From assembly GCF_000313135.1 (NCBI RefSeq), contig NW_004457643.1, positions 92,190-156,189 on the forward strand: a stretch of 64,000 nucleotides of DNA. Direction: 5' to 3'. The position numbers were made by a program, and so were the translations under genes. Source of the DNA: Acanthamoeba castellanii str. Neff (lineage: Eukaryota; Discosea; Longamoebia; Acanthamoebidae). Below, piece by piece: positions 1-12,826 of this stretch (positions are counted from its first letter, which is position 1; each line of letters starts with the position of its first letter). Under the pieces are notes generated by a model that worked only from the letters and a program-made list of their open reading frames with translations, had not been told where the DNA came from and searched no databases.

Positions 1-137
1 TGGTACGTTCCCGATTAATTTGCATTTCTTCTCATCTTCCGATTTTCCGTTAATCTTGGTGTGCCTCAGCGTTCCTACAAGGGATCGCAGATGAAGTGGG
101 CACTGGCGCCACGTCTCTGCTCGCCCCTTCATCTCCC

Positions 138-3100
138 ATGCCTGTTCTTCAACGCGAGTCCACCTCGATCTCGTCATCTTCGTCATCTTCATCTTCTTCG
201 GCCAGTGCTGCCGACGCCGAACAGCTCCTGCAGAAGCTGCGCGCCCGCCCTGCCGACGTAAGCCGCTTGGAGAAGATCGAGGCGGCGTGGAAGCTCCACG
301 AGCTGCTGGTACACACCGCCACGGTCGACGCCCCCGTGCCCGCCGGCGGTGCGGTCGCTCTGCCCAGCATGCTCCCGCTCCTCCTGGAGTGGCTGCAGCC
401 CACGCTCGCGCGGTCCGAGCGGTACGTCATGGCGAGCGGAGGCTCTGGCGCTACGCCGACTGCCGCCTCCAAGAAGCAGGCCAAGAAGAAGCAGAAGCAG
501 CACCACGGCGAGGACGAAGATGACGACGCGGCCAAGATCGAGGAGAAAGTGGTCCGTTACCACCTCCTGCGTTCTTCCATCACACACACACACACACACA
601 CACACCACACACATAGTGCTAATATCTGTCGATGCGAGCAGACGGAGACTGGACCTCCCCAGTTCTTGGACGAGCGGCACTGGGGCCTGTTCTACGAGCT
701 GTTGGCCCACTCGCCCATCAAGACCATCCCCCTTCGCACGGAGATGCTGCGCGTCATCTCCTCCGCGCTGCTGTGCTGCGTGGGCCTGGCGAGCGCCGAG
801 GCCGGCATCAGCGCGGCCAACCAGGCCCAGATCCTGTCGCTCTCCGCCGACGATCGGCTGGCGATCGTGAAGCGGCTGGAAGCCGTCGTGCAGCTGCTCT
901 CCTCAACCTACTCCCAGTTCTTCACCCCCGCGATGGACAACTACGTGTCCTTCGTGAGCCGGGTGTCACAGGCCCTGATCCACCTGTACGTGCGCCTGGA
1001 CCCATTGAGCAAGCAGCTACAGTACCCGGGAGTTGGTGGTGGGTCCGACTTGCTTTGCTTTCTCTCATGTGACATGCCAACTCGACCAGTTATTTGGAGC
1101 GTCGGGCCGCTTCTCGGCCGGCGAGCCGGGCGGAGAAGGAAATGGAGTCGGTCTGCGTGGCCATCGTTGCCACTGCCCTGAAGAGGTTTCAAGAGGTCAA
1201 GCAAACCATCGAAACCAACCAAAAGAAGGTCGGTCACCTCTTCCAATTCTTGGCTGCTTTTGCTTGTGGTGTGTCGCTCACGGTCGACGACGTTTTTGCA
1301 GGTCTTCACCACCGTCGTCACCAAGCTCCTCGAGCCTCTGTTGACCCTGCGGAGCCTGATCCTCACGCAAACGAGCGAGGACGACGCCGTTCGCTCGCAA
1401 ATCAAGCGCTACATCGAAGACATCGTGCTCCACTCTCTGTTCCACCCGGACCACCTGTTCGAATACTCGCTGGCCTTCTCATTGAAGCAGAATGTGGTCA
1501 CGCCTGCCCCATCAGGTAAGCCCCCACGATCCTATAAGCGCCTCTTCCTCCCAATGAATGTGTCACCCTGCAGCTGACCATGTTAATGGCCATGGCCGTG
1601 GCTATGATCAGCTGAGGGCGGCGAGACCAAGAAGCCGGGAAGAGGAAAGAATCGGCAGTCGGGAGGCGCCTATGTGGGAACGATCAGCAATTACCGCAAG
1701 CAGCTCTTCGATACGCTGCGAGAGTACAGCGGCCAAGCCAGCGACAAGCAAAAGTCTCAATCCCTTCTGCCACCTGCTCACCGACTGCTCGGTACCGCAC
1801 GCACGCACGCACGCACGCACGCGTGTTTAACTACAGGCTGGCCATGCTGTTGCTGATGTCTGGCAACGCACCACCGCAGTGCTGCAGAACATTCCGTTGA
1901 TCTACAAGGGATTTTTGGATACCCTCAAGGCGCTGCTGCTGGCCATCGAGCACAGCCAAGAGAAGCGCGCCGAACGCAAAGACGCCGGAGGTACCACCAC
2001 GACAAAAAAAAACACTTTTCATCTTCATCTCCTCCTCCGCTGCTCTCTTCATGATTCGCTGATTTTGTTTTATTCTGTCTCTTTTTGCTCCAGCGGCGGA
2101 CCAATCCATGGACGTCGCCGAGGAGGAGGACAAGAAGCCGCGGCAGTACATGGACTTCCATTTCCTGTTGGAGCTCCATGACATCATCGCGCCGCTGCTG
2201 TCACTGCAGAGCGATGCCGGCAATGCGGGTACCCTCACCGCTCTGGCTCTGTACGCCTGTTGGGCGTTGCGGCTAAGACTTGCAATCGGCCAAATGCAGC
2301 TGAATTGGCGACCACGGTGAGGATCGTGAGTGAGCTCATGCGGCTGGTGGAGGCCTACCACGTCTACGAACCCACGCAGGACACGGACGATCGGGTACGT
2401 CCCTCCCCCCTACAGTACCCACAGGCCCCTGATGTAGTGCTTTCGAGTCTAACCGTGCCCATGGCCATCATCGCGCGCGTGCAGGCCCATTTCCACTTCT
2501 TGGAGCGTCTGGCGCATCACGACGTGGGCCTGCTCAAGCAGCTCTTCGCTCACCTCCAGGCGCACCCCGCTCGATTCGACCGAGCCCATCAAGGTACCGT
2601 GTTGTCGTCGCTATGCGGGTCCCAACCCTTCAGAAAAGGCCTGATTCGCCCGCCACGTTGTTCCAGATCTCGTCGGTGCCCTGTTCGCCGATCTGCAGCA
2701 CCTGGGCGGCCTGAGCCACCTGACCCTGTCCGAGCCCATCAAGGACGTGTGGACCATCCTCTGGAACTTGCCCTGGCCCTCGGCGGTACTCGCTCCTGCC
2801 TTGCCCGCACACGCGCGCGGTCACACTCTAAGCAGAGCCAACTCATTTCTCTCTCTTTCTCTCTATTGTCACTTCCAGGAAGCGGTACCTGCAGCCTGCG
2901 TGGAATTCAGTCGTGCGCAGCTGGCCACCTACAGCAAGCTGCGGCAGCTGGACGTCCTCCTCGAGCAGCTCCTGCCCTCGTTCGTCGCCCACAGCGGCGG
3001 CCACGCCCACTACATCATCTCCTCGCGCCAGTTCACCAAACAGTACCCCTACCCGCCGCCGCACCGCCGCACCGCCGCACCACCGCCCCTGCGAGCTTGA

Positions 3101-4386
3101 TCGGCCGACCACTGAATAACTTACATTCCTTGCCCCGCGTGTGCGCCAACGCCAGATTCTATGACTGCGTCATGCAGCTCCCCATGGGCAAGATCGCCTC
3201 GATTTGGGAGATTTTCCTGAAGGAGATCCGGACCACGTACGCGGAGCGGCTCCACGAGCTGCTGCCGGCGGCGCAGCAGAAGGGCGAGCGCGGGGCCGAG
3301 GCGACGCGCGTCGCCGGCCCGCTCCTGGTCTCGCTATCGTACGTGGTCCACCTCTTCGTCGCGCTCATCGACAGCGTACTCCTGGTCAACACTACTGCGC
3401 CCATGGTCCTCGACCTGGTGTCCAAGACCTGCGCCGAGCTGGTCTCCCCTCTCCTGGTGCTGGCCGTCGGCGACCGGTCGGGACAGGCCGCCGCCAAGGC
3501 CAAGTCCCCTGCGGTAAGCCCTGTCATCGTGTCAACAACATGGCCATGATTGACTGATTGACTGAAACTTGAACCAACCAAGGGCGGGGCGGACGGGCTG
3601 ACGGCTTCGCTGGTCCGGGACGCGCTGAACGTGTACAACTCGCTCATCGGGCTGCGCGAGCAGTGCCACCGCTTCCCGTCGACGCGCGTGGTGGCGGGTG
3701 GCAAGAAGGGGAGCGCCAAGGCGGCCAAGAATGCTGCCTCGGGGCACACCGTCAGCGACGACGTGCGGGCCAACGGATCGTGCTTCTACCTGCTCCCCGC
3801 CAAGGAGCTCAACGCCCTCCCGCTCTCGACCCTCCAGGAGTGGCTCAAGCCCGAGCTGCAGCAGTTCCCCCAACTCCGATTCGTGCTGGTACCCGCCCCT
3901 CACCTTCTCAATCACATTCGGACTTGAAGACCACTCGCCGACACACACCACGCACACAACACACAATACACAACACGACACACACACGACACAGAACGTG
4001 CTACGGATCCAGCACCTTCGGCGGTTGCACACGTTCGCCAGCCTGTATGCGCTGCGCGATCAGCCATCGGCCGCCTCCGCCAGGGAGCCGGCCAAGGAGG
4101 CCGACGCCCAGATCGCGACCCTTCTCCAGGAGCTGCGGCGCGCCATGGAGGGCGCCAGCGCGGGTCTGTTCCACGAGCTCGACCTGGCGCTGCCACCCAC
4201 GAACGACACAGGTGCAGCGGCCGCGCACTGGAACGGGATGATGGCCTCCATCAGCGGCGCGACCTACGCCGTAGCCTTGTGGAAGCTCGTGGCCGAGAAC
4301 GTAGACATCCTCTCGTACGTGCCTGCCACACACGCGCAGTGTTAGGCTGCAGCCTGTCTGGTCTGGAGTCTCTAATAAGGTGTGTG

Positions 4387-4460
<74 letters not shown>

Positions 4461-6946
4461 TTTGTAGGTTGTACGCTGCGGAGGAGCACCTGCGCCTGTT
4501 CCTGCGCGTTCTGCTGGTGGACAGCACGCCCTCGGTGCGCTCGACTGCTACAGCAGACGACTCGCGGGGCATGATCACGCTCGAGCTGGTCTCCTGCGCC
4601 CTCCTGAGCAAGACCTCCTTCTACGAGCTCCCGCGGCTGGCCAACAGCTGCGCGCCCGTGCTCGTGGGTGCCATCGAGACCACCCTCCGCCACACAATCC
4701 CCAATCTGGTACGCCGCACACACCGAACCCGTTCTTCCCATAATCGCACGCGCTGACTTCGTGTGCGTGTGCGTGTGCGGTGGTGTGCGTGTGCGACAGG
4801 CCAAGGATACGCAGCTCGCAGGTGCGGTGAAGCTGCTGCGCGCCATGCGCGAGGCCACGGAAGAGGACGAAAGCGACATCGCGCGCCAATTCGCCGCGCT
4901 CTTCGCCGATGCCGCTCACCGATCGCGGGCCTCAGCGCAGGGCGGCCGTTTCGAGCCCGCGTTGGCCCGCGCGGGCCTGCTCAAGCTGCGGGACGTGCTC
5001 GAGCTCGTGCTCGCCCTCCCCTCGACCTACCTCGCCCAGGAGGCCAAGGAGCGGAGCAGCACCGCCGTGCTCGTGCTCGACTGGGTCCTCCACGCGCTGC
5101 TCCCGGCTGCCCACAACGACAACGCCATGCAGGCAGACAACGAGGAATGCGAGGAATCCGTGCAGCAGGCGGCGCTCGCCGTGAGCAGCACGTGCCGGCG
5201 CTACCTGGCCGCCATGCTCCGCACTCCTCGACCCGAGACGGTACCCTTGGCCAGCCACCACCCATCATTCATTCATTCATTCAGCCCTTGAGCCTAACTC
5301 CCCAAAATGTCAATGCAGACGGTGCTGTCGAACGCGGTGGTCAGCTGGCTGCACAGCTCCCTGCGCGGGCTCGAGAAGATGCGGCCGCTCCTGACCCACA
5401 CGCTCGACGTCGTGGCCATCCACATCAGGTACGTACAGCTCAGTTGACTGCCGCCCAAACGAAATGAAACCAAACGTTTCGTTTTGCTACAAATTTTGGG
5501 TTGTAGGAACGAGCTGAGGCGACCAGAGCGAGCGCGCCGAGAGAAGCTCGAGGAGGTGCTGGCGTCAGTGGCGGACTCGATCGCGGCCGAGGAGGAAGAG
5601 GAGGAGGGCATGACCACGGACGGCCTGCAGGAGATACGGAAGGTGCTCCTGCCCCTGGGCTGCATCACCAACGCCGTCAAGGCCCTCGTCGACGAGTACT
5701 CCGAGCGGCTCGGCACCCCCGAACAGCGCAAGCGGCTCAAGTACTTACCGCCTCCCCCTGACCGCACACGCACACGACCGCACACGCACGCTGACACTCG
5801 CATGTGCAGACATGCGTCGTTGATCGAAGGGAACGGTCAGTCGAAGCAGCAGCAGCAGCAGCCGGGTATGGTGATCGAGGACACGTGCGTGGTGTTTGTG
5901 GACCGCGCCGAGGAGCTGCTGCTGCGGCTGCTCGACGAACAGCCGCTGTCGGCCTACCTCTCCCTGTCGGCCAGCACCGTCGACACGCTGCTCCGTTCGA
6001 GCGACCGCGACCTGCAGACCACCGCCCAGGACTACTTCGGCCACCTGCTCGCCCTCATGGAGCAGGTCCTGGCCTTCCGCCACATCGAATCGTTCCGGCG
6101 CACCACCGCCCGCCAGCAGCAGCAACCGCAGCGCGAGGCCCGCACGCGGACCGTGTTCTCCGAGATCGGCCGGTTCGCGTCCCTCGCCTTCCAGGTCCTC
6201 GCCGCTGGTGCCACCCATGAACGCTCCGGTACGTGTCGTGTCGTTGTGTCGTTGTGTGTGTCGTGTGTGTCGTTGCGTGTGTCTGATGGGTTGGGTGATG
6301 CAGGCAACGAGGAGGTGCTGCGGGGCAAGGCGCTGCGCTTCGTGGAGTACCTGTGCCGCAACATGCACAGTCTGGAGCCGCAGCCCGGGCGGGCCACCTT
6401 CGCTCGCTTTTTCGCCATGCTGAGCCACCTCATGCAGCTCTACACCACCGCGTCGGGTCCCGCGGGGCTCGCCGAGTTCGCGAAGAAGGTGGAGGCCTGC
6501 TACATCGACCTCCTGTGCAACTCGCCCGCGCCGTACGTGGCGCTGGTCGCGCGGGCGCTGCCCACGGAGCTCGCGTCCGCCCAGCTGCCCCGCCTCATCG
6601 CCACTGCCAACACCACCCTCACGCTCTTCGCCATGAACGGTACCACCGCCACCACGCTCTAGCTTCTCCCGCACACTCATCTCACACTTACGACCGCACA
6701 CGCACATATGCGCACACGCACTCGCACACGCATACACAGAATCGCGTGTGTTGCGCGAGTTCGAGGGGGTGGCCCCTACGATTGTGCACAAGCTGGTGGA
6801 TCTGATCGGCTGGTGCGGCCTCCAGCTGACGCCCACCACGAGCGCCGCACGAGGGGCCGATCTCGTGCACCTCATCAGCACCGCGCTTACCATCATCACC
6901 CACATCATCACCAACCGAGTACGTGCGTGGTCCGTTGTGTGTGCGG

Positions 6947-7019
<73 letters not shown>

Positions 7020-7903
7020 AAACAGCTTCGATTGCAGTTGTTCAAGATCGACACGCACACGATCTCGCGCGTGTTGGGCGCCATGTCGGTGTTCTCGGTG
7101 CCCCGTAGGCGCTGGGCCTTTGCCGAGCTGGAGCTGGCGCACGTGCACCCGGCGGTGCGGCAGCAGGCCAAGAAGAAGGCGCCCGTCACCGACTTTTTGC
7201 CCGAGCGGCTCTTCCTCTCCTTCTACTCGTTCCTCTACCGACTCCTCAAGATCCGATACAAGCAGACCTTCAACTGCATGCCCCTCTTCCTCCTTAACAT
7301 CCGCGGTACGACACACACGACACACACACGACACACACACGACACACACACACACACGTACTACTTTTTTGGCTCACATTGGGCGGTGCTTGGGCCAGAC
7401 TTGCTGTCGAGCGTGTTCATGGCGGAGCAGAGCGCCTTGCAGTCGGGCCGAGGGACGTCGGGTCGAGCGGCGGCCACCGAGCGGAGCGGTGGTGGTGGTG
7501 GCGGTGGTCACCAGCAGGTGGCGTGTACGGAGAACCTGGCGCGGCTGCTGGAGGAGATGAGCAAGCACCCGAAGCAGTTCAACAAATACGTGGCCCAGCT
7601 GCTCGTGCAGTACATCCAACTCACCGAGGTCAACCCGCTCTCGCCCGCCACCAAGCAAGCCCTCCTGCCCGGCATCTACGCCCTCCTCGACATCTGCAGC
7701 GAATTCGAGTACGCCACGCACCGCACACGACACGACACACGCCATAAATGAAGACACACATGAATCATGACACAACTAACTCATCCGTGCCCCGTTGCAG
7801 GTACAAGGTGATCAGCCGACAAGTGGACGAGACGGGCCGGGCGATCTTCAAGAAGCTGTTCGAGGAGTACCACCGCGACTGGAAGTTCCAGGGCAAGGTC
7901 TAG
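138..7903 (+). CDS. URB2: Urb2/Npa2-type nucleolar pre-rRNA processing protein
   Basis: A long intron-rich gene for a very large helical protein. The decisive evidence is the C-terminus (about 7520-7903), which reads LARLLEEMSKHPKQF, then LPGIYALLDICSEFEYKVIS and ETGRAIFKKLFEEYHRDWKF before a TAG at 7901. This matches the Urb2/Npa2 C-terminal domain of nucleolar proteins needed for 60S subunit assembly (27S pre-rRNA maturation); that role is family knowledge. The upstream body is leucine- and alanine-rich helical sequence without other recognisable motifs, as expected for the fast-evolving family. The ATG at 138 is in frame with a serine-rich stretch; an ATG at 91 is in another frame and would need an intron. 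Introns carry long CA/TG runs (580-613, 4390-4459, 6949-7017). Confidence is high for the family and moderate for the start. Confidence 0.8.
580..613. repeat. CA microsatellite in an intron of the Urb2-like gene
   Basis: An almost pure CA run inside an intron; coding resumes after the AG near 642. Confidence 0.85.
1797..1828. repeat. CGCA tetranucleotide microsatellite, intronic
   Basis: Consecutive CGCA units within an intron of the Urb2-like gene. Confidence 0.8.
4390..4459. repeat. GT microsatellite in an intron
   Basis: About 70 bp of uninterrupted GT just before the TTTGTAG acceptor of an intron in the Urb2-like gene. It sits where a polypyrimidine tract would be expected. Confidence 0.9.
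6949..7017. repeat. GT microsatellite in an intron
   Basis: About 69 bp of GT repeat between the exon ending near 6918 and the acceptor near 7024 in the Urb2-like gene. A second, broken CA run lies at 7307-7356 in the next intron. Confidence 0.9.
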
Positions 7904-8071
7904 GCCTTGCATTTTTTACACCAAATTAATAACAAACCAATCAAGTGGGTGGGCCTTAGCCTTTCCGTCGAAAGATGGTTACAGCGCTACAGATTGGCAT
8001 TTCTTTTCATTCTTTTTGGGCAGGGCTATGTACAAACTCCATTTGGGGGGGGGAGCTGAAGGTCCTATCTA

Positions 8072-10615
8072 CTAGTCCCTGCGGTGCTGCGGGGGCAAGG
8101 GGCAGTAGTCCAGCATGACAGGCCCAGCCCCGATTCCGCGTCTGCGCAGAAGAACACCACGCGGCACATTGCGTGTGAGCCAAAGCAAGAAAAGATGAAA
8201 GGAGGAGAGGCGGGGGAGTAGAGGGAAAGTACCTGGCAAGCGAGTTGCAGCGGAAATTGACGAGGCGAGGGCGGGCGGCAGAGGCATCGTTTACACGCGC
8301 AGCCGACCACAGCCTCTCGGCGATGGCCGCAGCTCTGGGCCAGATGCGCGAGTCGATGTTGGTTTCGTCCACCTGCACGGTCGTCAGAGAGAGAGAAGTT
8401 AACCTACAGCAGCATCGGAAACCACCAGACACAGTTCTCGGCCGTACGTTTTCACCCCACATACACCCTTCGCCGCCGAGCATCATCGCTTCTTGCGCTT
8501 CGGTGAGGTTCAGCCCGCGGAACGGTTCGGCCTGTGACCAGCACCACCGGGAGGAGATCAATCTCTGCGCGAGCAATGCATGCATCATGAAGTAGAAGAG
8601 GCACACGTACAGCATACAGGGCCATCCACGTGTCGACCCACTCGTAGAACGTCTTCTTGGGCGCCATGCCGGGTGTCTAGGACGAAAAATACGCGACATG
8701 GAGATCAGCTTGTACGACATCGAAGTGAATGGGTGGGCCACGGGCGGGAGCGCACCTGCTGGTCGAGGTACCAGGGGTAGGCCCAGATGGTGCGGTAGCC
8801 GGTATCGATGATGCGGCGCAAGGTGTCCTGGTCGAGCCACACCTCGACCACCGTCTCCGGGTGGGCCAGGCGCTGCCAGTTGTCGTCCCACACGTCCTGC
8901 CACACCACCATCGTGCGGTTGACGTAGGGCGGGAGCGACGGGTCCTGCCGACCCATCGGCGGGCGCACCCGGCCGTTGGCCGTCGCCTCCGAGGGCTGCA
9001 CGATCGAGCCCAGCCGCTTCTCAAAGTAGGCGAACATGCGGTACGGGTCCGTGATGTTGTGGTGTTCGAGGAACCACTGCTTGATCTTGGGGTCCTTCAC
9101 CCAACAGTCCACCGCCACCTCATCACCGCCCTGTCATATCGATCGGCAGTGGGGTGATGTGAGTTTCACTCAACTGGTGCGTTGGTAATGGAGTGGGGAG
9201 CGGGCGCACGGTGTGAACGAATTCGTCGGGGAAGATCTGGGCCATCTCGGCGATGAAGCCCAGGAGGAAGTCGTAGACCCGGTCCGAGGCGATGTTGAGC
9301 GGAACCATGTTGGGGTCGGTCGTGTAGGTCGGGCAGTGGGCCACCATGTAGGGGTACCCGGCTCCGAAGCTGGACCCACACGGTTGTGTTTAGAACTGCC
9401 GATTGGAGCCATAGTGAAAATGGGCAGGTGGAGAGGGCGACGAACCCGTAGGCGTGGCCGGGCATCTCCCATTCGGGCACCACCCGGATGCCTCGCTCCC
9501 AGGCGTAACGCACCACCTCACGCAAGTCGCTGTGACTGTACACAGCCTTCTTCCCCCACGCGGCCCTGTGGTTGATTGATTGATTGACATCAGAGGTAAG
9601 AGGTGATGGTCATGCTGAGAGCCTCAAGAGGCGCCGTCAAGTGAAGATAGGAGGAAGCGATCTGTACTTGGTGAGGTTGGGGTAGAGCGTGGACTCAACG
9701 GGAAACGACTGCCCGTCGGTGGCGTGGAGGTGGAGCACGTTGAACTGTGCCAAGGTAGGCGATCGATCTCTGTTAGGGGCGCGTACGCCCAAAAGAAGAA
9801 GACTGGAGGGACTAGCCGTACCTTGTTGTAGGACATTGCATCGAGAGTGCGCTTGATGGCGTACGTGGGCAAGTAGTGACGCGACACATCGATCAGCAAA
9901 CCTCTGCAAAAACAATCGTCAGTCGCGTGAGTTCCAAACACTTCCAAACACGACTCACGACACACACACTCTCTCTTAACGCTTCCAGTTGCTGACGAGT
10001 CGGAGTAGTGTACCGCCAGGGGAAGCGAGGCCAGTCGATGATGTTGATGGGGAGGTCGGGAATGGAGTAGGTCTCGCTTGCGTCGTTCCAGCGGATGAGC
10101 TGCGAGAAGGTCTCCAGGCCGCGTAGCGCGCCCCATACGGTGCCCGCCTTCAGGGTGGCCTCCCACGGGCTCCCGTGGCTGGAGGGGGGTTGAGGCACCA
10201 GAAGCATGTAGGACTCTTGCATGCCCAGGCCCAGGTTGGTGTCGTTGTCGTCGCTTACCGCTACGTTGAGGGTCAAGCGCTGCTTGATGGGGTCGTGGCG
10301 GGTGGGGAACGGGAAGAAGAGCTGCTGGTGTTGGTACCGCTGGATGGCGGCGTTGAGCGCGGTCGACTCGGAGGCGGTGATCACCTCGAAGCCCAGGGGC
10401 GACAGGTCGGCCTGGTGCTGGCCGCCCTGGACGATCTGCGGCTGGGGCCACAGGCCAGTCAGGCCGCCCCCGCCACGCCAGGCCGGGAACGACGTAGAGA
10501 CCAGCTCTGGCATCGATGACTGGGGGCGCATGGGGCGGGGAGGCGCCGCCTCAGACCAGCCCAGGCCCGCCAGCACCAGCACCAGCAGCGCTACACAAGC
10601 AAGGAGCCGCGGCAT
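8072..10615 (-). CDS. Secreted/lysosomal beta-N-acetylhexosaminidase (GH20)
   Basis: Hydrolyses terminal GlcNAc/GalNAc from glycoconjugates. The ATG at 10615 opens a signal peptide (MPRLLACVALLVLVLAGLGW), which sends the enzyme to the secretory or lysosomal route. After an N-terminal GH20b-like domain come the barrel motifs in order: GLLIDVSRHYLP (about 9900), FNVLHLHATDGQSFPVES (about 9720), VVPEWEMPGHAYG (about 9470), the catalytic Asp-Glu pair in GGDEVAVDCW (about 9120), WQDVWDDNW (about 8890), GEGCMWGE (about 8465) and RIWPRAAAIAERLWS (about 8320). Removing a roughly 95-bp intron near 8141-8233 joins FRCNSLA to RRGIGAGPV, as in animal HEXA/HEXB C-termini, and the protein stops at 8072. 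No key residue is missing. Convergent with the Urb2-like gene, 168 bp apart. Confidence 0.95.
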
Positions 10616-10972
10616 GTAGAGGAGTAAGGGGTCTTACTGTTTGGCTCTTGGAGAAGAAGGAAGAGGGCAAGAGGTTGGTGGCTTGGGTGGGGCTGCGTGG
10701 GTGAGAGGTGCGTGACCCCGTGGGTGACAAGTAGACAGAAGAGACGGCGTTGAGCCACCAACCACAACGCTGGCATCCGCGGAAGACGGAGTTCAGCGGT
10801 TTCTTTGTTTTTCCCTTTATTTCAGCCTAAATTTCCTCGAGATTATTTTGGTAAAGAAGAAGGTGCGGCCAACGTTTCGATCAGAAGTCGGAAAGAGCAA
10901 CTTATCATACTACTGTACTTACGCGCAAGAAGTTGCTATCACGTGAAAGACCGTTTTTTTCGAGCCGTAGAG
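10616..10972. promoter_or_regulatory. Divergent intergenic region (hexosaminidase / GRAM gene)
   Basis: A 357-bp gap between two divergently transcribed genes. It holds T-rich stretches (10795-10835) but no ORF starting with ATG. Both promoters presumably lie here (inference); no specific site was recognised. Confidence 0.5.
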
Positions 10973-12692
10973 ATGAATTTCATCTCTCATCTGCTGGCGA
11001 GTAAGGGCGACAGGGGGTCTGCCGAGCGCCCTGTCGCTGCAGGCCCCTTTCCGCCGGCTCACAAGAACTCCTCCACCACAGCTTCTCCCGAACCTTCTCC
11101 TCCCGTCTCGCCCCGATTCAAATCGCCACCAGCCGCATCTTCAACAACACCGGCCGGTGCTATCTCGCCACGGGGCCGGCCCACTGCAGAGGACCACCAT
11201 CTACAGCAGCAGCACGGAGCTCCAACGGCCGCCGTGCCCACCAATGTAGGGCACGACGGCGAGGTCGAGAAGCTGGTCAAGGTCCTGCGAACTCAGCTGC
11301 ACGCCCTGAAGAAGGAACGAGCGGCGCAGGACGCCCGCTACGTGGCCCTCGCCACCAAGCACCAGGAGGACAAGGAGCTGCACGAGGCCTCCCTCGACCG
11401 TACGTTACCTTATTCATAGCGTCTACGAGTGTATGGTGCGGTGTGTGATGAGCTGATCGTGCTTAACACACCAGAGCTCCGACAACACATGGCACACATG
11501 AACGACAGCTTGGCGCTCCTGCGGGAGGACAGAGAGCTCCTCAACAGAGACGTGCTGGTGGAGCGTGAGGCCAACAAAAAGCTGACCGAGGAAAACGACC
11601 AGGTACGAAGGGCTGCTCTGCCATCAGTATAGCAACGACCACCGATCTGCATATTCAGGAAACTCACCGCTCGTGTGTGTAAAACAAACAGCTCAAGATA
11701 CATCAGGGCGAACTAAGCAGACACCACAAGGAGTTGGAGGACCAACTGGCTACCATGGCTGCGAGCGAACTGACGTACGTGTTCGCCTGCATGATGTTCT
11801 TTCGACACCGCGTGCTTGTGCTTACACAGTCGTGCCCACAGTGCTCGCAATTTTGCGGCCAACACGCGATCAATCGAAGACGCGCAGACCGACGCTACCT
11901 TCCGACAGCGATTCAACCTCCCTGCGACCGAGTTCCCCATCATCAGTACTGATGACCGTGTTCCCTTTGTCTTTCCTGTGCCTTGGTTTCCTCACACAAG
12001 TCCACCGCCACCACTCGCAGGCTACTATTGCTGCCACAAGCACATCTATCATGGCTGGCTCTACATCACGCCAGCCTACGTGTGCTTCGAGCCTGCGCTT
12101 CTGTCTAAGGGTACTACTTCTCTACTAGGCCCGGCACTTTTTCTTATGCCCTCCGCCTCCTCGGCTCACCAGTGTGATGTTTGACTTGATCTACAGAGAG
12201 TTCGCGTATCACGACACCACTGACCTCCATCACGACGCTCGCCAAGGTACGAGGGTTCAAGTACATACCGGGCACAGACAACGCCCTCATATTCAAGCTG
12301 AAGAGCGGAGTAGTGCGTATTCCTCGTCGCTCTCGTTTCTCGCCTTCATTGGCCCACACACCAAGTGCTCACCATCACGGTTCGCTACATAGGAGTACTT
12401 CTTCAACAACTTCACGCACAGGGACAGCGTGATCGCCAATGTGGTGCATCAGGCGGCCAAGTTCGGGCACCGCATCCAGTCGCAGGACGAGAAGCAGATC
12501 CCGGACGAGGGCAAAGCGCCCAAGAGGCCCTCTGACGGCGTCGAGCCCCCCGCTAGCTTTGGCTCCTTGGGCCAGTCCAAGGACACCGACTCGCTGCCGC
12601 GCCCTTCCTCTAACTCCTTCGACCACAGCAACGTTGTCCCACTCCCTCGGGTCTCCCATCAGCGCCCTCGGTCCCTCAGCGACGTAGGCTGA
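10973..12692 (+). CDS. Coiled-coil protein with a GRAM domain
   Basis: First in-frame ATG at 10973 (MNFISHLLASKGD), then a Ser/Pro-rich disordered segment to about 11230. A long heptad-like coiled coil spans several exons (VEKLVKVLRTQLHALKKE; ELRQHMAHMNDSLALLRE; LKIHQGELSRHHKELEDQ). A GRAM domain follows at about 11900-12470: TFRQRFNLPATEFPIIS, then YYCCHKHIYHGWLYITPAYV and CFEPALLSK, then SITTLAKVRGFKYIPG and a final helix NFTHRDSVIANVVHQAA. GRAM domains are PH-like and usually bind membrane phosphoinositides or target proteins to membranes. The tail is Ser/Pro-rich and ends SHQRPRSLSDVG at 12692. The partner is unknown; the coiled coil suggests dimerisation or tethering. Confidence 0.8.
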
Positions 12693-12826
12693 TGCCTCAC
12701 CATCACCATCATCATCAGCATCAGCTTGTTCGTGTATAGAACATGAGGGTGTCGTGGTGTGAACCAAGATATTTACAGCAATCATTCAACAACTACTACA
12801 ACATCGACTAGTACGTGACAGTGGCT

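Noticed and set aside
5745..7355. Long minus-strand open frame across the Urb2-like gene
   Set aside because: It is a mirror of GC-rich coding sequence and a TG microsatellite (His-Thr runs). The plus strand carries the conserved Urb2 C-terminus.
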